NCBI GenBank assembly: GCA_013141015.1 | Contig: JABFRT010000010.1 | Coordinates: forward strand, 1-64,000 | DNA length: 64,000 nucleotides | Reading direction: 5' to 3' | From: Hyphomicrobium sp. | Lineage (GTDB): Bacteria; Pseudomonadota; Alphaproteobacteria; Rhizobiales; Hyphomicrobiaceae | In this document: in pieces, positions 1 through 7,652 of the stretch | How positions within the stretch are numbered: position 1 is the stretch's first letter | Layout: every line of letters begins with the position of its first letter | The notes under the pieces: model-generated | Database searches by the model: none | What the model was told of the DNA's origin: nothing | The model's input: only the letters and a program-made list of their open reading frames with translations | Program-made: the position numbers and the translations under genes

Positions 1-473
1 CGGCTGATGGCACGCTGCCGCTTTGAAATGGCACGCGCGAGGGCCGCGCGCTCTACTACCACGCCTTCGCGGTCATGCCGCTGAGTTTGCACTGGCAGAG
101 TTAGGCGCATCACGCGGCGAAGATTGGTACGCGTTGGGCGACGGCGCGTTACATCGCCCCCCTTGTGCGAAGACAGCGAAGGCCTGAACAATCCGCGATT
201 TTCGATAAACTCGCAGGCGTGCCGCAACAGCGCCCGGTGAAACCGGAACGGTTGGGTGCGCTCTACGACGCGCGTTTTTATCGGGCGTCTCAGGACGCGC
301 GAGCAACCCAGCAAACACCGCTGGCTGGGTGGGCAAGTGGATGTGCTCGGCAAGGTGCTGGAAGAGAAAAAATAGGCGGCGACGGATTGCGATCTATCGA
401 ACGCTTTTGGCGTGGAGGCGTTGAACAGGAGTTTACCGCGCGAAACCTTTCAACACTTGAAGGATGAGGTGCC
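1..473. other. No confident gene
   Basis: No reading frame here gives a recognisable protein. Short open frames exist on both strands, including one ending in a stop near 375, but stops interrupt all frames and none shows a family signature. It may be the decayed 3' part of a gene that starts outside the window. I cannot say more from the sequence. Confidence 0.4.
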
Positions 474-905
474 ATGAGGATCAACGTCGAAACAACGGTC
501 GATGCGCCGCTGGAGCAGGTCTGGCGCGCATACACGACACCCGAAGATATCGTAAAGTGGAACGCTGCGTCTGACGACTGGCATACCACGAAAGCCAGTG
601 TCGACTTACGCGAGGGCGGCGCATTTTCCTCCCGTATGGAGGCCAAGGACGGCAGCATGGGATTCGACTTCGCCGGAACCTATACCAAGATCGTGCCGCA
701 GAAATTCATCGAATACGCCTTCGGCGACAGAAAGGCCGAGGTTGAATTTACACCGGGCCCAAATGGCGTCACAGTCCGCGTGTCGTTCGACAGCGAGCCC
801 ACGCATTCCATCGAGCAGCAGAAAGCCGGCTGGCAAGCCATCCTGACAAATTTTGCGCGGCACGTGGAAGCCAAGCAAATGAGTGCTGGACGTTCCAAGG
901 CATAG
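474..905 (+). CDS. SRPBCC-family (AHSA1-like) protein
   Basis: A 143-residue single-domain protein of the START/Bet v 1 superfamily, AHSA1-like branch. The N-terminal strand with the pattern INVETTVDAPLEQVW is typical, as is the later GTYTKIVPQKFIEY segment before a beta-hairpin and a C-terminal helix with QKAGWQAILTNF. Such proteins bind hydrophobic ligands in a deep pocket; the ligand here cannot be deduced. Length fits a complete family member. There is no signal peptide, so it is cytosolic. The start is supported by a GAGG ribosome site six bases upstream. It stands alone, followed directly by a REP element. Confidence 0.85.
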   Translation: MRINVETTVDAPLEQVWRAYTTPEDIVKWNAASDDWHTTKASVDLREGGAFSSRMEAKDGSMGFDFAGTYTKIVPQKFIEYAFGDRKAEVEFTPGPNGVTVRVSFDSEPTHSIEQQKAGWQAILTNFARHVEAKQMSAGRSKA

Positions 906-925
906 GCCTCGCCGCGTGAAACAGC

Positions 926-1157
926 CCGCGTAGCACGGATCAATCAAAGCGAAGAAATGGGCGGGTTAGGTTCCGCCCCTTCACTTGGCGGAACCGTAAC
1001 CCGCCGGCAACAAGTAAGATGTTGCATCGTTCTTTGCCGAGGCTCGGCGGATTACGGATTGGCCCCAGAAACCGTACCCAAGAATTCAGAAAACGGTGCA
1101 ACGCCAATCCTAATCCGCCCTACAATCCTTCGTTTTGAATGATCCGTGCTACGCGGG
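926..1157. repeat. Composite REP element A with terminal inverted repeats
   Basis: About 230 bp bounded by an inverted repeat of roughly 30 bp (left end 926-957, right end 1127-1157, sharing GATCCGTGCTACGCG on the right and its complement on the left). Inside are two imperfect hairpins. One pairs 960-977 with 987-1005, the other pairs GGCGGATTACGGATTGG (1046-1062) with CCAATCCTAATCCGCC (1104-1119). Related copies lie at 2022-2129 and, inverted, at 4214-4287 beside a RAYT remnant. This is the architecture of REP/BIME elements moved by RAYT transposases. Confidence 0.8.
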
Positions 1158-1163
1158 CTGAGT

Positions 1164-1997
1164 TCATTGCTGCTTTATTTCACCGGCAGCCTTCCAAGCG
1201 CGAGCAAGATTCAGTGCTTGATCTGTGATAGCGCGCCAGTCCTTCATGTAATCTGCCAAGAACTGGATATTGAACAAAAGCTCATCTGGCCTCGAATAGA
1301 AAAATCCTTGGCAGTCGAATAAGCCATGCGGAAATTTTATCCTTCGGTAGCACGTGATCCGCACTTGCTGATCGCCATCATCAAACGTGGCGTATTCGAA
1401 ATTCTCCGGAGCAGCCAAGTGCTTGAATTTCGCCAAGCCGAATTCATCTTCTTGTCTGGGCCAGCCATCAGAAAATTGTGCGCGCATTTGCTTCAGTGTT
1501 TCATAAGGCGTCAAGTTTCCGTCGCCGGGTCGAAGCGGTCTCAGCGACCGCACCATGACAACATGCTGATCGTCGCGCAGTGGTGGCCAGCCCTCTTCGG
1601 GTTTGCGCCACTTTCGGTGATTGTCAAAGCCCATGTCGCGCAGGGAAGGACGCCCGTCAGGCATCCAGAACGGAAATGCAGTAAGCGGTGCTATGTTCTC
1701 ACGTTCTGTAGTTGCCTTTAGAAGGTGCGGTCCAAAATATGCTGCAGGGATTCGGAACCGCATCGCATCGACCGTCAAAGTCACGTAAGATGCCGGATCC
1801 GCGTAACATTCGCTTGGCAAATAGAGCGACGGACTGTCGTGATTTGTACACCGGCCATTGCCGTACTGCGAATGACTATCCATGGCACGCCCAACACCAC
1901 TTTGCTGCGACAACCGATTGGCAACGCGTGTTGAGGCGAGTAGAGCAAGTGCAATCGCGGCTATTGCAGACCACAAAACTGCCCATCGCCAAACCAT
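1164..1997 (-). CDS. Hypothetical membrane-anchored protein
   Basis: A 277-residue protein I do not recognise. Residues about 5-25 form one hydrophobic segment (RWAVLWSAIAAIALALLAS), so it is probably an inner-membrane anchor with the rest in the periplasm. The soluble part is rich in Asp, Arg and aromatic residues and has two Cys near residues 50-65 (RCTNHD and SECYAD). The ATG start is preceded by an AGGCGAAAG stretch. The gene lies between two direct REP copies, and its stop is a few bases from one of them. No homologous neighbour gives a function. Confidence 0.6.
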   Translation of the reverse strand: MVWRWAVLWSAIAAIALALLASTRVANRLSQQSGVGRAMDSHSQYGNGRCTNHDSPSLYLPSECYADPASYVTLTVDAMRFRIPAAYFGPHLLKATTERENIAPLTAFPFWMPDGRPSLRDMGFDNHRKWRKPEEGWPPLRDDQHVVMVRSLRPLRPGDGNLTPYETLKQMRAQFSDGWPRQEDEFGLAKFKHLAAPENFEYATFDDGDQQVRITCYRRIKFPHGLFDCQGFFYSRPDELLFNIQFLADYMKDWRAITDQALNLARAWKAAGEIKQQ

Positions 1998-2021
1998 TTT
2001 TCTTTCGCCTTTTCGAGGCTC

Positions 2022-2129
2022 GGCGGATTACGGATTGGCGCAACGCCGGAAACACAATCAAAAAGCCATCACAAGGCCAATCCTAATCCGCCCTACATTT
2101 CTTCGCTTTGATTGATCCGTGCTACGCGG
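2022..2129. repeat. REP element B
   Basis: Same orientation as element A. GGCGGATTACGGATTGG (2022-2038) pairs with CCAATCCTAATCCGCC (2077-2092), followed by the same right end as element A (CTTCGCTTTGATTGATCCG, then TGCTACGCG, to 2129). The loop differs from that of A and C, so the stem and the right end are what is conserved. It sits immediately upstream of the minus-strand gene at 1164-1997. Confidence 0.8.
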
Positions 2130-2265
2130 CACTCACCGCCTGCGCCAGAAAGCTGCTCATCTACGCCAATACCGTACTGGCCAGAAACAACTTGGGTCAA
2201 AAATGCAGCGTCGAATCTCTAATGCTTGCTACAAGTGTCCGTTTTTATGCGGGCTACGCGGGCTC

Positions 2266-3519
2266 CTAGCTGCCTTGACCTGCGTGAAAGACGTATTGAA
2301 CTTTGTAGAAAACAAACTGGCGACCCGTGTCTCGACCCTGCCCAAGCCCCATTCCGTTTCCAATTCCATCGACCGTGTAGACGACTTGGTCTCCGAAAAA
2401 CATTGAAGCTTTGCCGCGCGTCATTGATCTATCTTGTGGATCGAGAAACGATAGATAGTCACGTCCGCAATGGGCGAACCCATTGTACTTATCGTCCACG
2501 AGGACTTTGAACTGGAACTCCTTCCAACGCCGGACATCGGCGCCGCTTGGTGAAGGGCCGCTATAGCCAGGGGTCAATATAGGAAAATAGTCCGCAGCAA
2601 AACGATCCGGGAATAGGGGCGGCTTTCCCACTGTCTTGCCGCTGCGCAAAGGCATTCCCGATACGCGCGCCAAGTCATCTGAAGGACTGGCATGATAATG
2701 GTGCCAGACTGGGTCGGCGGAAGACTTCCTGAGTTGGGGGTCATCAAGGATATTCCAGATCGATTTAATTTCTTCAGTTGGCCTAGAAGCCAACCACCAG
2801 TAGCTCGAATCTGCACGGGCGTAGCGCGTCAAAGCCGCTTGCATTGCTTCGGGCAGTTTTCGTCGAACTGAAAAATAGCACTGCCAGTACCTCCGCTGCA
2901 TGAGCGCTGCGTCATGAGCGGGACCAATTTCACCCCAAGGCCCCGGCAGGTCTCCGGCCTGAACATATTCGGCCTTGGCAGTTGCACGCCAATTGTCCCA
3001 ATCCGCTTTGGTAGCTGGCGAGATTTTCGTTCCGCCAAACTTCAGCTTCGATAGAGGGCTTTCATAAGCTGCTTCGCTGACATAGCCCCAACCATGCGAC
3101 AGGTCTTTGGCATCTTCAAACCAGACAACGAGGGGCAACACATCTTTGGGCACCCAACCACTATCAGTTGAGAGTTCGGGGTCGCCTTTGCGCGTCTGGG
3201 AACACAACGCAATCGACTTCACCATCACCGCACTGCCGTCCTTGGTCGCGCGGTACATCCTTTCAGGTTGGATCTCTGGATTCAAAACCGACGGTTTTTC
3301 AGGCGTAGGCGCCGGACCAAGAAACGGCTCGAATAGATTGCAAGCGACGATGTAGTCAAAGTCAAGGTTCTCATCGCTGTGACTAAGTTTCACTTGAACA
3401 CGATAAAAAGACTCGAGGTCTTCAAGCTCTTTTTTGTAGTCAGCGGGTTGATAGAGGCGCACGACTCCAAGTCCCCCGAGCGCGGCCAAGCAAACCATCA
3501 TAAGGAGCTTTTGTTTCAC
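2266..3519 (-). CDS. Hypothetical exported protein
   Basis: About 417 residues, not recognised. I chose the GTG at 3519 because it places GCGGAGC as a ribosome site about nine bases upstream and gives an N-terminus (KQKLLMMVCLAALGGLGVV) that reads as a signal peptide or membrane anchor. A longer frame begins 13 codons upstream. The mature part has scattered Trp, Tyr and Cys, and a Pro-rich linker near residues 70-80 (LGPAPTPEKPSVL). No catalytic motif is visible. Like its neighbour at 1164-1997 it belongs to the gene-poor accessory stretch with REP copies. Confidence 0.6.
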   Translation of the reverse strand: MKQKLLMMVCLAALGGLGVVRLYQPADYKKELEDLESFYRVQVKLSHSDENLDFDYIVACNLFEPFLGPAPTPEKPSVLNPEIQPERMYRATKDGSAVMVKSIALCSQTRKGDPELSTDSGWVPKDVLPLVVWFEDAKDLSHGWGYVSEAAYESPLSKLKFGGTKISPATKADWDNWRATAKAEYVQAGDLPGPWGEIGPAHDAALMQRRYWQCYFSVRRKLPEAMQAALTRYARADSSYWWLASRPTEEIKSIWNILDDPQLRKSSADPVWHHYHASPSDDLARVSGMPLRSGKTVGKPPLFPDRFAADYFPILTPGYSGPSPSGADVRRWKEFQFKVLVDDKYNGFAHCGRDYLSFLDPQDRSMTRGKASMFFGDQVVYTVDGIGNGMGLGQGRDTGRQFVFYKVQYVFHAGQGS

Positions 3520-3902
3520 TTTGGTATCGCTCCGCGGGCAAATGCAAGCTGGGAGCAAAGCCCCAGAAAAAAAAATCTGAAGCTAAGTACTGTGTGTGAA
3601 AAATAGCAAGTAACGCGAGAATTCTCGTGCGCAACTTGCTTCAGCGAAATATCTTGTCCAGCTGATTGAACTGCGGACGAAGCATCTTCCGTATCATGCG
3701 ATTGTCCCACTTGGTCCCTGACCAGACGTAGTCTTTAGGTTTTTCCGAACACTAGCCATTCCTTCGCACATCGCGCAAGCAAGAAATCCGTCCCCGTCTC
3801 TTTTGGTTATCGAGAGCTCACTACGACTGCGTCCTATCGAGGGTCCCGACCTTGTAGCTACCGTCCTTCGTCCGCGCGCGCTACGCGAGCTATCCAACCC
3901 GC
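3520..3902. other. Intergenic stretch without a visible gene
   Basis: About 380 bases with frequent stops in all frames and lower GC than the flanks. It contains the promoter side of the minus-strand gene ending at 2266. On the plus strand it leads into the truncated RAYT. The N-terminal half of that transposase is not recognisable here, so it was lost by deletion or replaced. Confidence 0.5.
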
Positions 3903-4223
3903 ATTAGGCTTATCAAAGCGCGGTTTTCTAAGTCGTTGCCGAAAACCGAGCGGCTAAGTGCCGTCCACGAGAAGAAGGGTGAGCGCGGCATCTGGCAGCG
4001 GCGATATTGGGAGCACTACATCCGCGATGAGCGTGATTACCGCAATCATGTCGCCTATTGCTATTACAATCCGGTCAAACACGGTCATGCCGCGCGCATC
4101 AAGGATTGGCCGCAATCCACGTTTCACCGCGACGTGAGAGCGGGCCGGTTCGAGCCTGATATCGAATTCGGGGATCGAGAATTCATGAAACTTGAAACGG
4201 GTGAAGATGCAAGGGCGGGTTAG
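3903..4223 (+). pseudogene. Truncated REP-associated tyrosine transposase (RAYT)
   Basis: The frame matches the C-terminal half of RAYT/IS200-like transposases. It begins near RLIKARFSKSLPKTERLS and runs through GERGIWQRRYWEHYIRDERD, then YNPVKHG and KDWPQSTFHRDVRAG. These are the conserved C-terminal blocks of the family, including the Tyr-rich region before NPVKHG. The N-terminal half, which carries the His-hydrophobic-His metal-binding motif, is absent, and no proper start codon precedes the homology (a TTG at 3936 is possible). I therefore call it a remnant. Its stop codon lies inside REP element C, as expected for a RAYT next to its own REP. Confidence 0.85.
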
Positions 4224-4287
4224 GATTGGCGTTGCACCGTTTCTTGAATTCTTGGCTACGGTTTCTGGGGCCAATCCGTAATCCGCC
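4214..4287. repeat. REP element C, inverted copy
   Basis: GGCGGGTTAGGATTGG (4214-4229) pairs with CCAATCCGTAATCCGCC (4271-4287). The reverse complement matches the second hairpin of element A over its whole length, including the loop, with only a few differences. A partial further copy, GGCGGATTACGCGG, follows at 4331. The RAYT stop codon (4221-4223) is within the first arm. Confidence 0.8.
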
Positions 4288-4368
4288 GTGTCTCGACAAG
4301 GAACGTGGCAACATCGCGCTTGGCTCGCCGGCGGATTACGCGGCGCGTGCAAAGCGCCGCTCCCCTCC

Positions 4369-5997
4369 TCACTTCCCTTTCAGCGCTTCCGCAGCGTCGA
4401 CAATGCCGGCGCCCATGTCTTCGGCGATCAGTTTGGGCGGTTGACGGGCGCTTTTTGAAAGACCGTCGCGGATGTCTTTTGGCGTCGCCTTGGGATTTTT
4501 CTCGAGCATCAAGGCGGCGATGCCGGAGACGTGCGCTGCAGCCATCGACGTGCCGGACGACATTTCATAGCCGCCCTTGGGTGCCGCGCCGATGATTTCG
4601 ACGCCGGGCGCTGCCACCGCAATATAGGTTCCGCGATTGGCGCTTTTGTAAATCACGTCTTTGTCGTCAATCGCCGTCACGGCGATGACGTTCGGGAATG
4701 CGCCGGGGTAAGCGGGCGGTGCGTCCGGTCCGCCATTGCCGGCAGCGGCGACGATCACGACGCCTTGCTTGACGGCCGCAGCAATCGCTTGCCCGAGCAG
4801 CGGATCATTAGGCCCGGCAAAGCTCATGTTGACGACGCGCGCGCCGTTCAACACGGCCCAATCGAGACCTTTCAAAATTGCCAGCGTGTGCGATTGCGCC
4901 GAGGGGTTGGCGCCTTTCGCAAACGCGCGCACACCAAGGATCTGGGCTTGCGGCGCGACGCCCTGCAATTGCGTCCGCGCGGCGACAATGCCGGCGATGT
5001 GGGTGCCGTGCAACTCGGCTTCGGCTTTACTTTCGCCGAGCGCATCGAACGCCGTGGTGATGGCACCGCCAAACACCGGATGGCTTGCGTCAATCGCTGT
5101 ATCAATAACCGCGATTTTAATTTTGCTGCCGGATGCGATTTTATGGGCCTCATTGAGATGCAATTTCTGCGGCGCGTATTGCGGCAGCATTTTTCCGGCC
5201 GCCGCTCCGTTTGCCGTGAACACGTAGTTCGGTTGCGCGACTTGCACGCGGGCATCCGCTGACAATTGCTGCACGACGCCGGCGACGGAGCGCGTATCGG
5301 GAATGCGCAAGCGTACGACGCGCGTGCCGAGCAAGTTTGAAACGTACAGCGTATCGCCGTCGAGACCGAGGTCTTGGCTGAGTTCATAGACGGTGTTGGC
5401 GGTTGCGCCCGGCCCAAGCGTGACGATGACTTCGCGCGGGCGGCTGTCGGGCACGATTGCGCCGGTGACGGGCGGCGGCGCGCCATCACCGCGCGGGCTG
5501 GGGCGTGGAATGAATGGCTGGCCGGGATTGATTGTTACGACGCGATTGGGAAAGCGCGGCGCGTCCGGCGGCACAGCTGGCCGGCCTGTCTGAGGTTCAG
5601 GTCCGCGATCCGGTGGGCCATCGCTATCGGTTGAGGGAACGGTGTCCGAACCAGAGCTTGGACCGATGCCTGGCCCGTGCGGCAAGCGGCGCAGAATTTC
5701 AAGCACCGTCACGGCGTCAGGGAGTCCATCGGCACTGCCGCCCTTCGGCGGGTCGCCGCGGGTTGGCCCGCCGGGTGATTGACCGTCACCTGTTCGATCG
5801 CCACGGGAGGGGCCGGTTGGAATAGGCAGAGTGGGTATCGGTATTCCGGGCCCACCGCCGGCGGGTCCACCTCCAGCCTTGGGCCCATCCGGCACGCCCG
5901 GCACGGTCCGCGATTGTGCGAACACCGCATCAGGCGCGGCCGTGCCGATCACTGCAAGCAGTGCAAGTGAAGACAACGCGAAGTTCAAGCGCGGCAT
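4369..5997 (-). CDS. Secreted S8 family serine peptidase (subtilisin)
   Basis: A 542-residue subtilase. Order: signal peptide (residues 1 to about 28, ending VFAQ), a Gly/Pro-rich low-complexity stretch to about 170, a propeptide-like segment to about 265, then the peptidase domain. The catalytic triad is visible as Asp near 299 (VIDTAID), His near 330 (LHGTHIAG) and Ser near 484 (SGTSMAAAHVSG), with the oxyanion Asn in AAAGNGGP. The ATG at 5997 has a GAGGTGG ribosome site eight bases after the anti-sigma stop. It is the last gene of a sigma/anti-sigma/protease operon. The substrate is not known; the co-regulated secreted protein at 7653 and the anti-sigma factor are candidates. Confidence 0.9.
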   Translation of the reverse strand: MPRLNFALSSLALLAVIGTAAPDAVFAQSRTVPGVPDGPKAGGGPAGGGPGIPIPTLPIPTGPSRGDRTGDGQSPGGPTRGDPPKGGSADGLPDAVTVLEILRRLPHGPGIGPSSGSDTVPSTDSDGPPDRGPEPQTGRPAVPPDAPRFPNRVVTINPGQPFIPRPSPRGDGAPPPVTGAIVPDSRPREVIVTLGPGATANTVYELSQDLGLDGDTLYVSNLLGTRVVRLRIPDTRSVAGVVQQLSADARVQVAQPNYVFTANGAAAGKMLPQYAPQKLHLNEAHKIASGSKIKIAVIDTAIDASHPVFGGAITTAFDALGESKAEAELHGTHIAGIVAARTQLQGVAPQAQILGVRAFAKGANPSAQSHTLAILKGLDWAVLNGARVVNMSFAGPNDPLLGQAIAAAVKQGVVIVAAAGNGGPDAPPAYPGAFPNVIAVTAIDDKDVIYKSANRGTYIAVAAPGVEIIGAAPKGGYEMSSGTSMAAAHVSGIAALMLEKNPKATPKDIRDGLSKSARQPPKLIAEDMGAGIVDAAEALKGK

Positions 5998-6005
5998 GAC
6001 CCACC

Positions 6006-6722
6006 TCACGGCGTTGGAGCGGCAGAAGCGGAAGCGAAGGCAAACAGATCCGTTCGGGCTTTGAGTTTGGCAATTGCCGCATCAAGGCCAGCGGCCGTCA
6101 GCACCGTGTCCGACAGGCGCACGCGGTAGACGCCGCCCGATTTCGGGCCGTCGGCAATCAGATATTTGTTGTCGGCCAGAAACGCCGACAAAGTACCGGC
6201 GGGCGCTGCCGGTTGCAGGGCGACCAGCGCGAACGACCCGCTGGCAATGTTGGCGCCAGGACCGGATGCTGTTTCATAGCCGCCGCCCACCGGACCCGAT
6301 GCCGGACGGTTCGAGAGCAGCGAGCCGATGGAGGCTGCCTGCACGGCGATGGCCAACGCAGCGGCGACACCAGCAAAGGCCAGCTGGCGCGGCGCGAGGC
6401 CGCTGATCCACACGCCAATGCGATCAATGAGCGACGCTTGCACAGCATGCAACCGCGCCGATGGCGAGGACGCCAAACTTTTCTGCAAGCGCGCAAGACC
6501 ATCTCGCGGGGCTGGTATCGACGCATTGTCGGCAAACACAACGTCGGCTTCATCACGCGCAAGCGCGATATGCTCAAGCACCTCGGGGTGCGCCTTGGCG
6601 TAGCTATCAACGCGGGCTTTATCGCTGACGCTGATCTTGCCGGAAACGTACCACGGCAACAGTGCTGCGATTTCGTCGGCTTCGCTGAGAATTCCGGTTT
6701 CGCTTTTCATGGCTTTGCTCAT
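6006..6722 (-). CDS. Anti-sigma factor, single-pass membrane protein
   Basis: A 238-residue partner of the ECF sigma factor, whose stop codon is separated from this ATG by one base. The cytoplasmic N-terminal part has the pattern AALLPWYVSGKIS followed by an amphipathic helix, as in anti-sigma factors of the zinc-finger-like fold but without the HxxxCxxC motif. A membrane segment lies near residues 113-135 (LAFAGVAAALAIAVQAASIG). The C-terminal periplasmic domain has the LVALQPAAPAGTLSAFL pattern seen in membrane anti-sigma factors. It presumably holds the sigma factor at the membrane until an envelope signal arrives. Confidence 0.85.
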   Translation of the reverse strand: MSKAMKSETGILSEADEIAALLPWYVSGKISVSDKARVDSYAKAHPEVLEHIALARDEADVVFADNASIPAPRDGLARLQKSLASSPSARLHAVQASLIDRIGVWISGLAPRQLAFAGVAAALAIAVQAASIGSLLSNRPASGPVGGGYETASGPGANIASGSFALVALQPAAPAGTLSAFLADNKYLIADGPKSGGVYRVRLSDTVLTAAGLDAAIAKLKARTDLFAFASASAAPTP

Positions 6723-6723
6723 C

Positions 6724-7290
6724 TCATGGCCACCCTCTGTCAACGCCGCGGGCTTTGAGAAGCTCAGACAGCTTCTTGCGCGCATAGAACATGCGGGTTT
6801 TAACGGTTGCCTCGGGAATACCGAGAATTTCAGCGGCCTCCGATACCGATTGCTCTTGATAGTAGACGAGATCAAGGATCTCGCGGTGTTCGGTCGAAAG
6901 GCCTTGCATCGCGGCGCGCATGGCGGCCGCTTTGTCTAATTTCTGCGAGGTGACCTCGGGCGTATCGGCATCGTCCTCGATCTGGCCCGCCGTCTCTTCG
7001 TCATAGCCGGACACCTCGCGCTTTTTGCGCAGCGAGGAGACGGCCTTGTTATGCGCAATCGAGATCAGCCACGTCGCCGGCTCTGACCGGCCCTCGTAAC
7101 GCGCCGCTGATTGCCACACACCTAGGAAAACTTCGTTCAAGAGTTCCTCCGCGACTGCCTCATTGCGCACGACCCGCGTCAGATAGCGGAACACACGCGT
7201 CTGGTTTCGAGCGAACAGGCGCTCCAGGGCTTTGGCGTCACCGCCGGCGATGGCTTTGATCAACGCTCGGTCGTCTAACGCGGCTTCCAT
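6724..7290 (-). CDS. ECF RNA polymerase sigma factor
   Basis: About 188 residues with the two ECF domains. Region 2 contains RVFRYLTRVVRNEAVAEELL and WQSAARYEGRSEPATWLISI, binding the -10 element. Region 4 contains LSTEHREILDLVYYQEQSVSEAA and PEATVKTRMFYARKKL, the -35-binding helix-turn-helix. I prefer the ATG at 7290; an in-frame GTG at 7302 would give four more residues and almost no leader. The promoter at 7315-7341 is near-identical in its two blocks to the one driving the divergent gene, which indicates autoregulation. Confidence 0.9.
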   Translation of the reverse strand: MEAALDDRALIKAIAGGDAKALERLFARNQTRVFRYLTRVVRNEAVAEELLNEVFLGVWQSAARYEGRSEPATWLISIAHNKAVSSLRKKREVSGYDEETAGQIEDDADTPEVTSQKLDKAAAMRAAMQGLSTEHREILDLVYYQEQSVSEAAEILGIPEATVKTRMFYARKKLSELLKARGVDRGWP

Positions 7291-7314
7291 GGGTGTCTGC
7301 ACTCTTGGGGCTTT

Positions 7315-7341
7315 GGTCGCGGAGAAAATGGAAAAGGTTCA
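7315..7341 (-). promoter_or_regulatory. Predicted ECF-dependent promoter of the sigma operon
   Basis: On the minus strand TGAACC (7341-7336) and GCGACC (7320-7315) are separated by 15 bases. Together with the adjacent TTT after the first block and AAGCC just after the second, the spacing and sequence equal those of the divergent promoter at 7509-7535. The predicted transcription start is close to 7308. The AAC-containing -35 and the CGAC-type -10 suit an ECF sigma factor, not the housekeeping one. The 360-base divergent region holds these two promoters and little else. Confidence 0.75.
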
Positions 7342-7508
7342 CGAAAACAGTTAATGCGGCGGCTGGCAATCATCGACGGGAGGTTGCCAGAGATGCCCGT
7401 CATCTGCCAGTGCCGCTTTGTGAGCGGCAAATTCCGGCGCGCAATTTTTTTCGAACAATACTTATCCTCCCCCCTATTGACCCGGCGTACACTCAAAGCA
7501 CGTGGCGA

Positions 7509-7535
7509 TGAACCTTTGCGGGACCCGCTGCGACC
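7509..7535 (+). promoter_or_regulatory. Predicted ECF-dependent promoter of the secreted protein gene
   Basis: TGAACC (7509-7514), then 15 bases, then GCGACC (7530-7535), followed by GAAGCC. This reproduces the sigma operon promoter on the other strand. The predicted start is around 7542, giving a leader of about 110 bases before the ATG at 7653. A small hairpin (GCAGG, TTTG, CCTGC, then TTTT) lies at the start of that leader. Confidence 0.75.
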
Positions 7536-7652
7536 GAAGCCTTGATGGCAGGTTTGCCTGCTTTTGCTGGGTCGAGGCGATGGAGAGCGGCGATGTTGGA
7601 TGATATGGTTACGGCGGATATTTTTATAGCGCAGCGCACAACGGGGCAGCCG

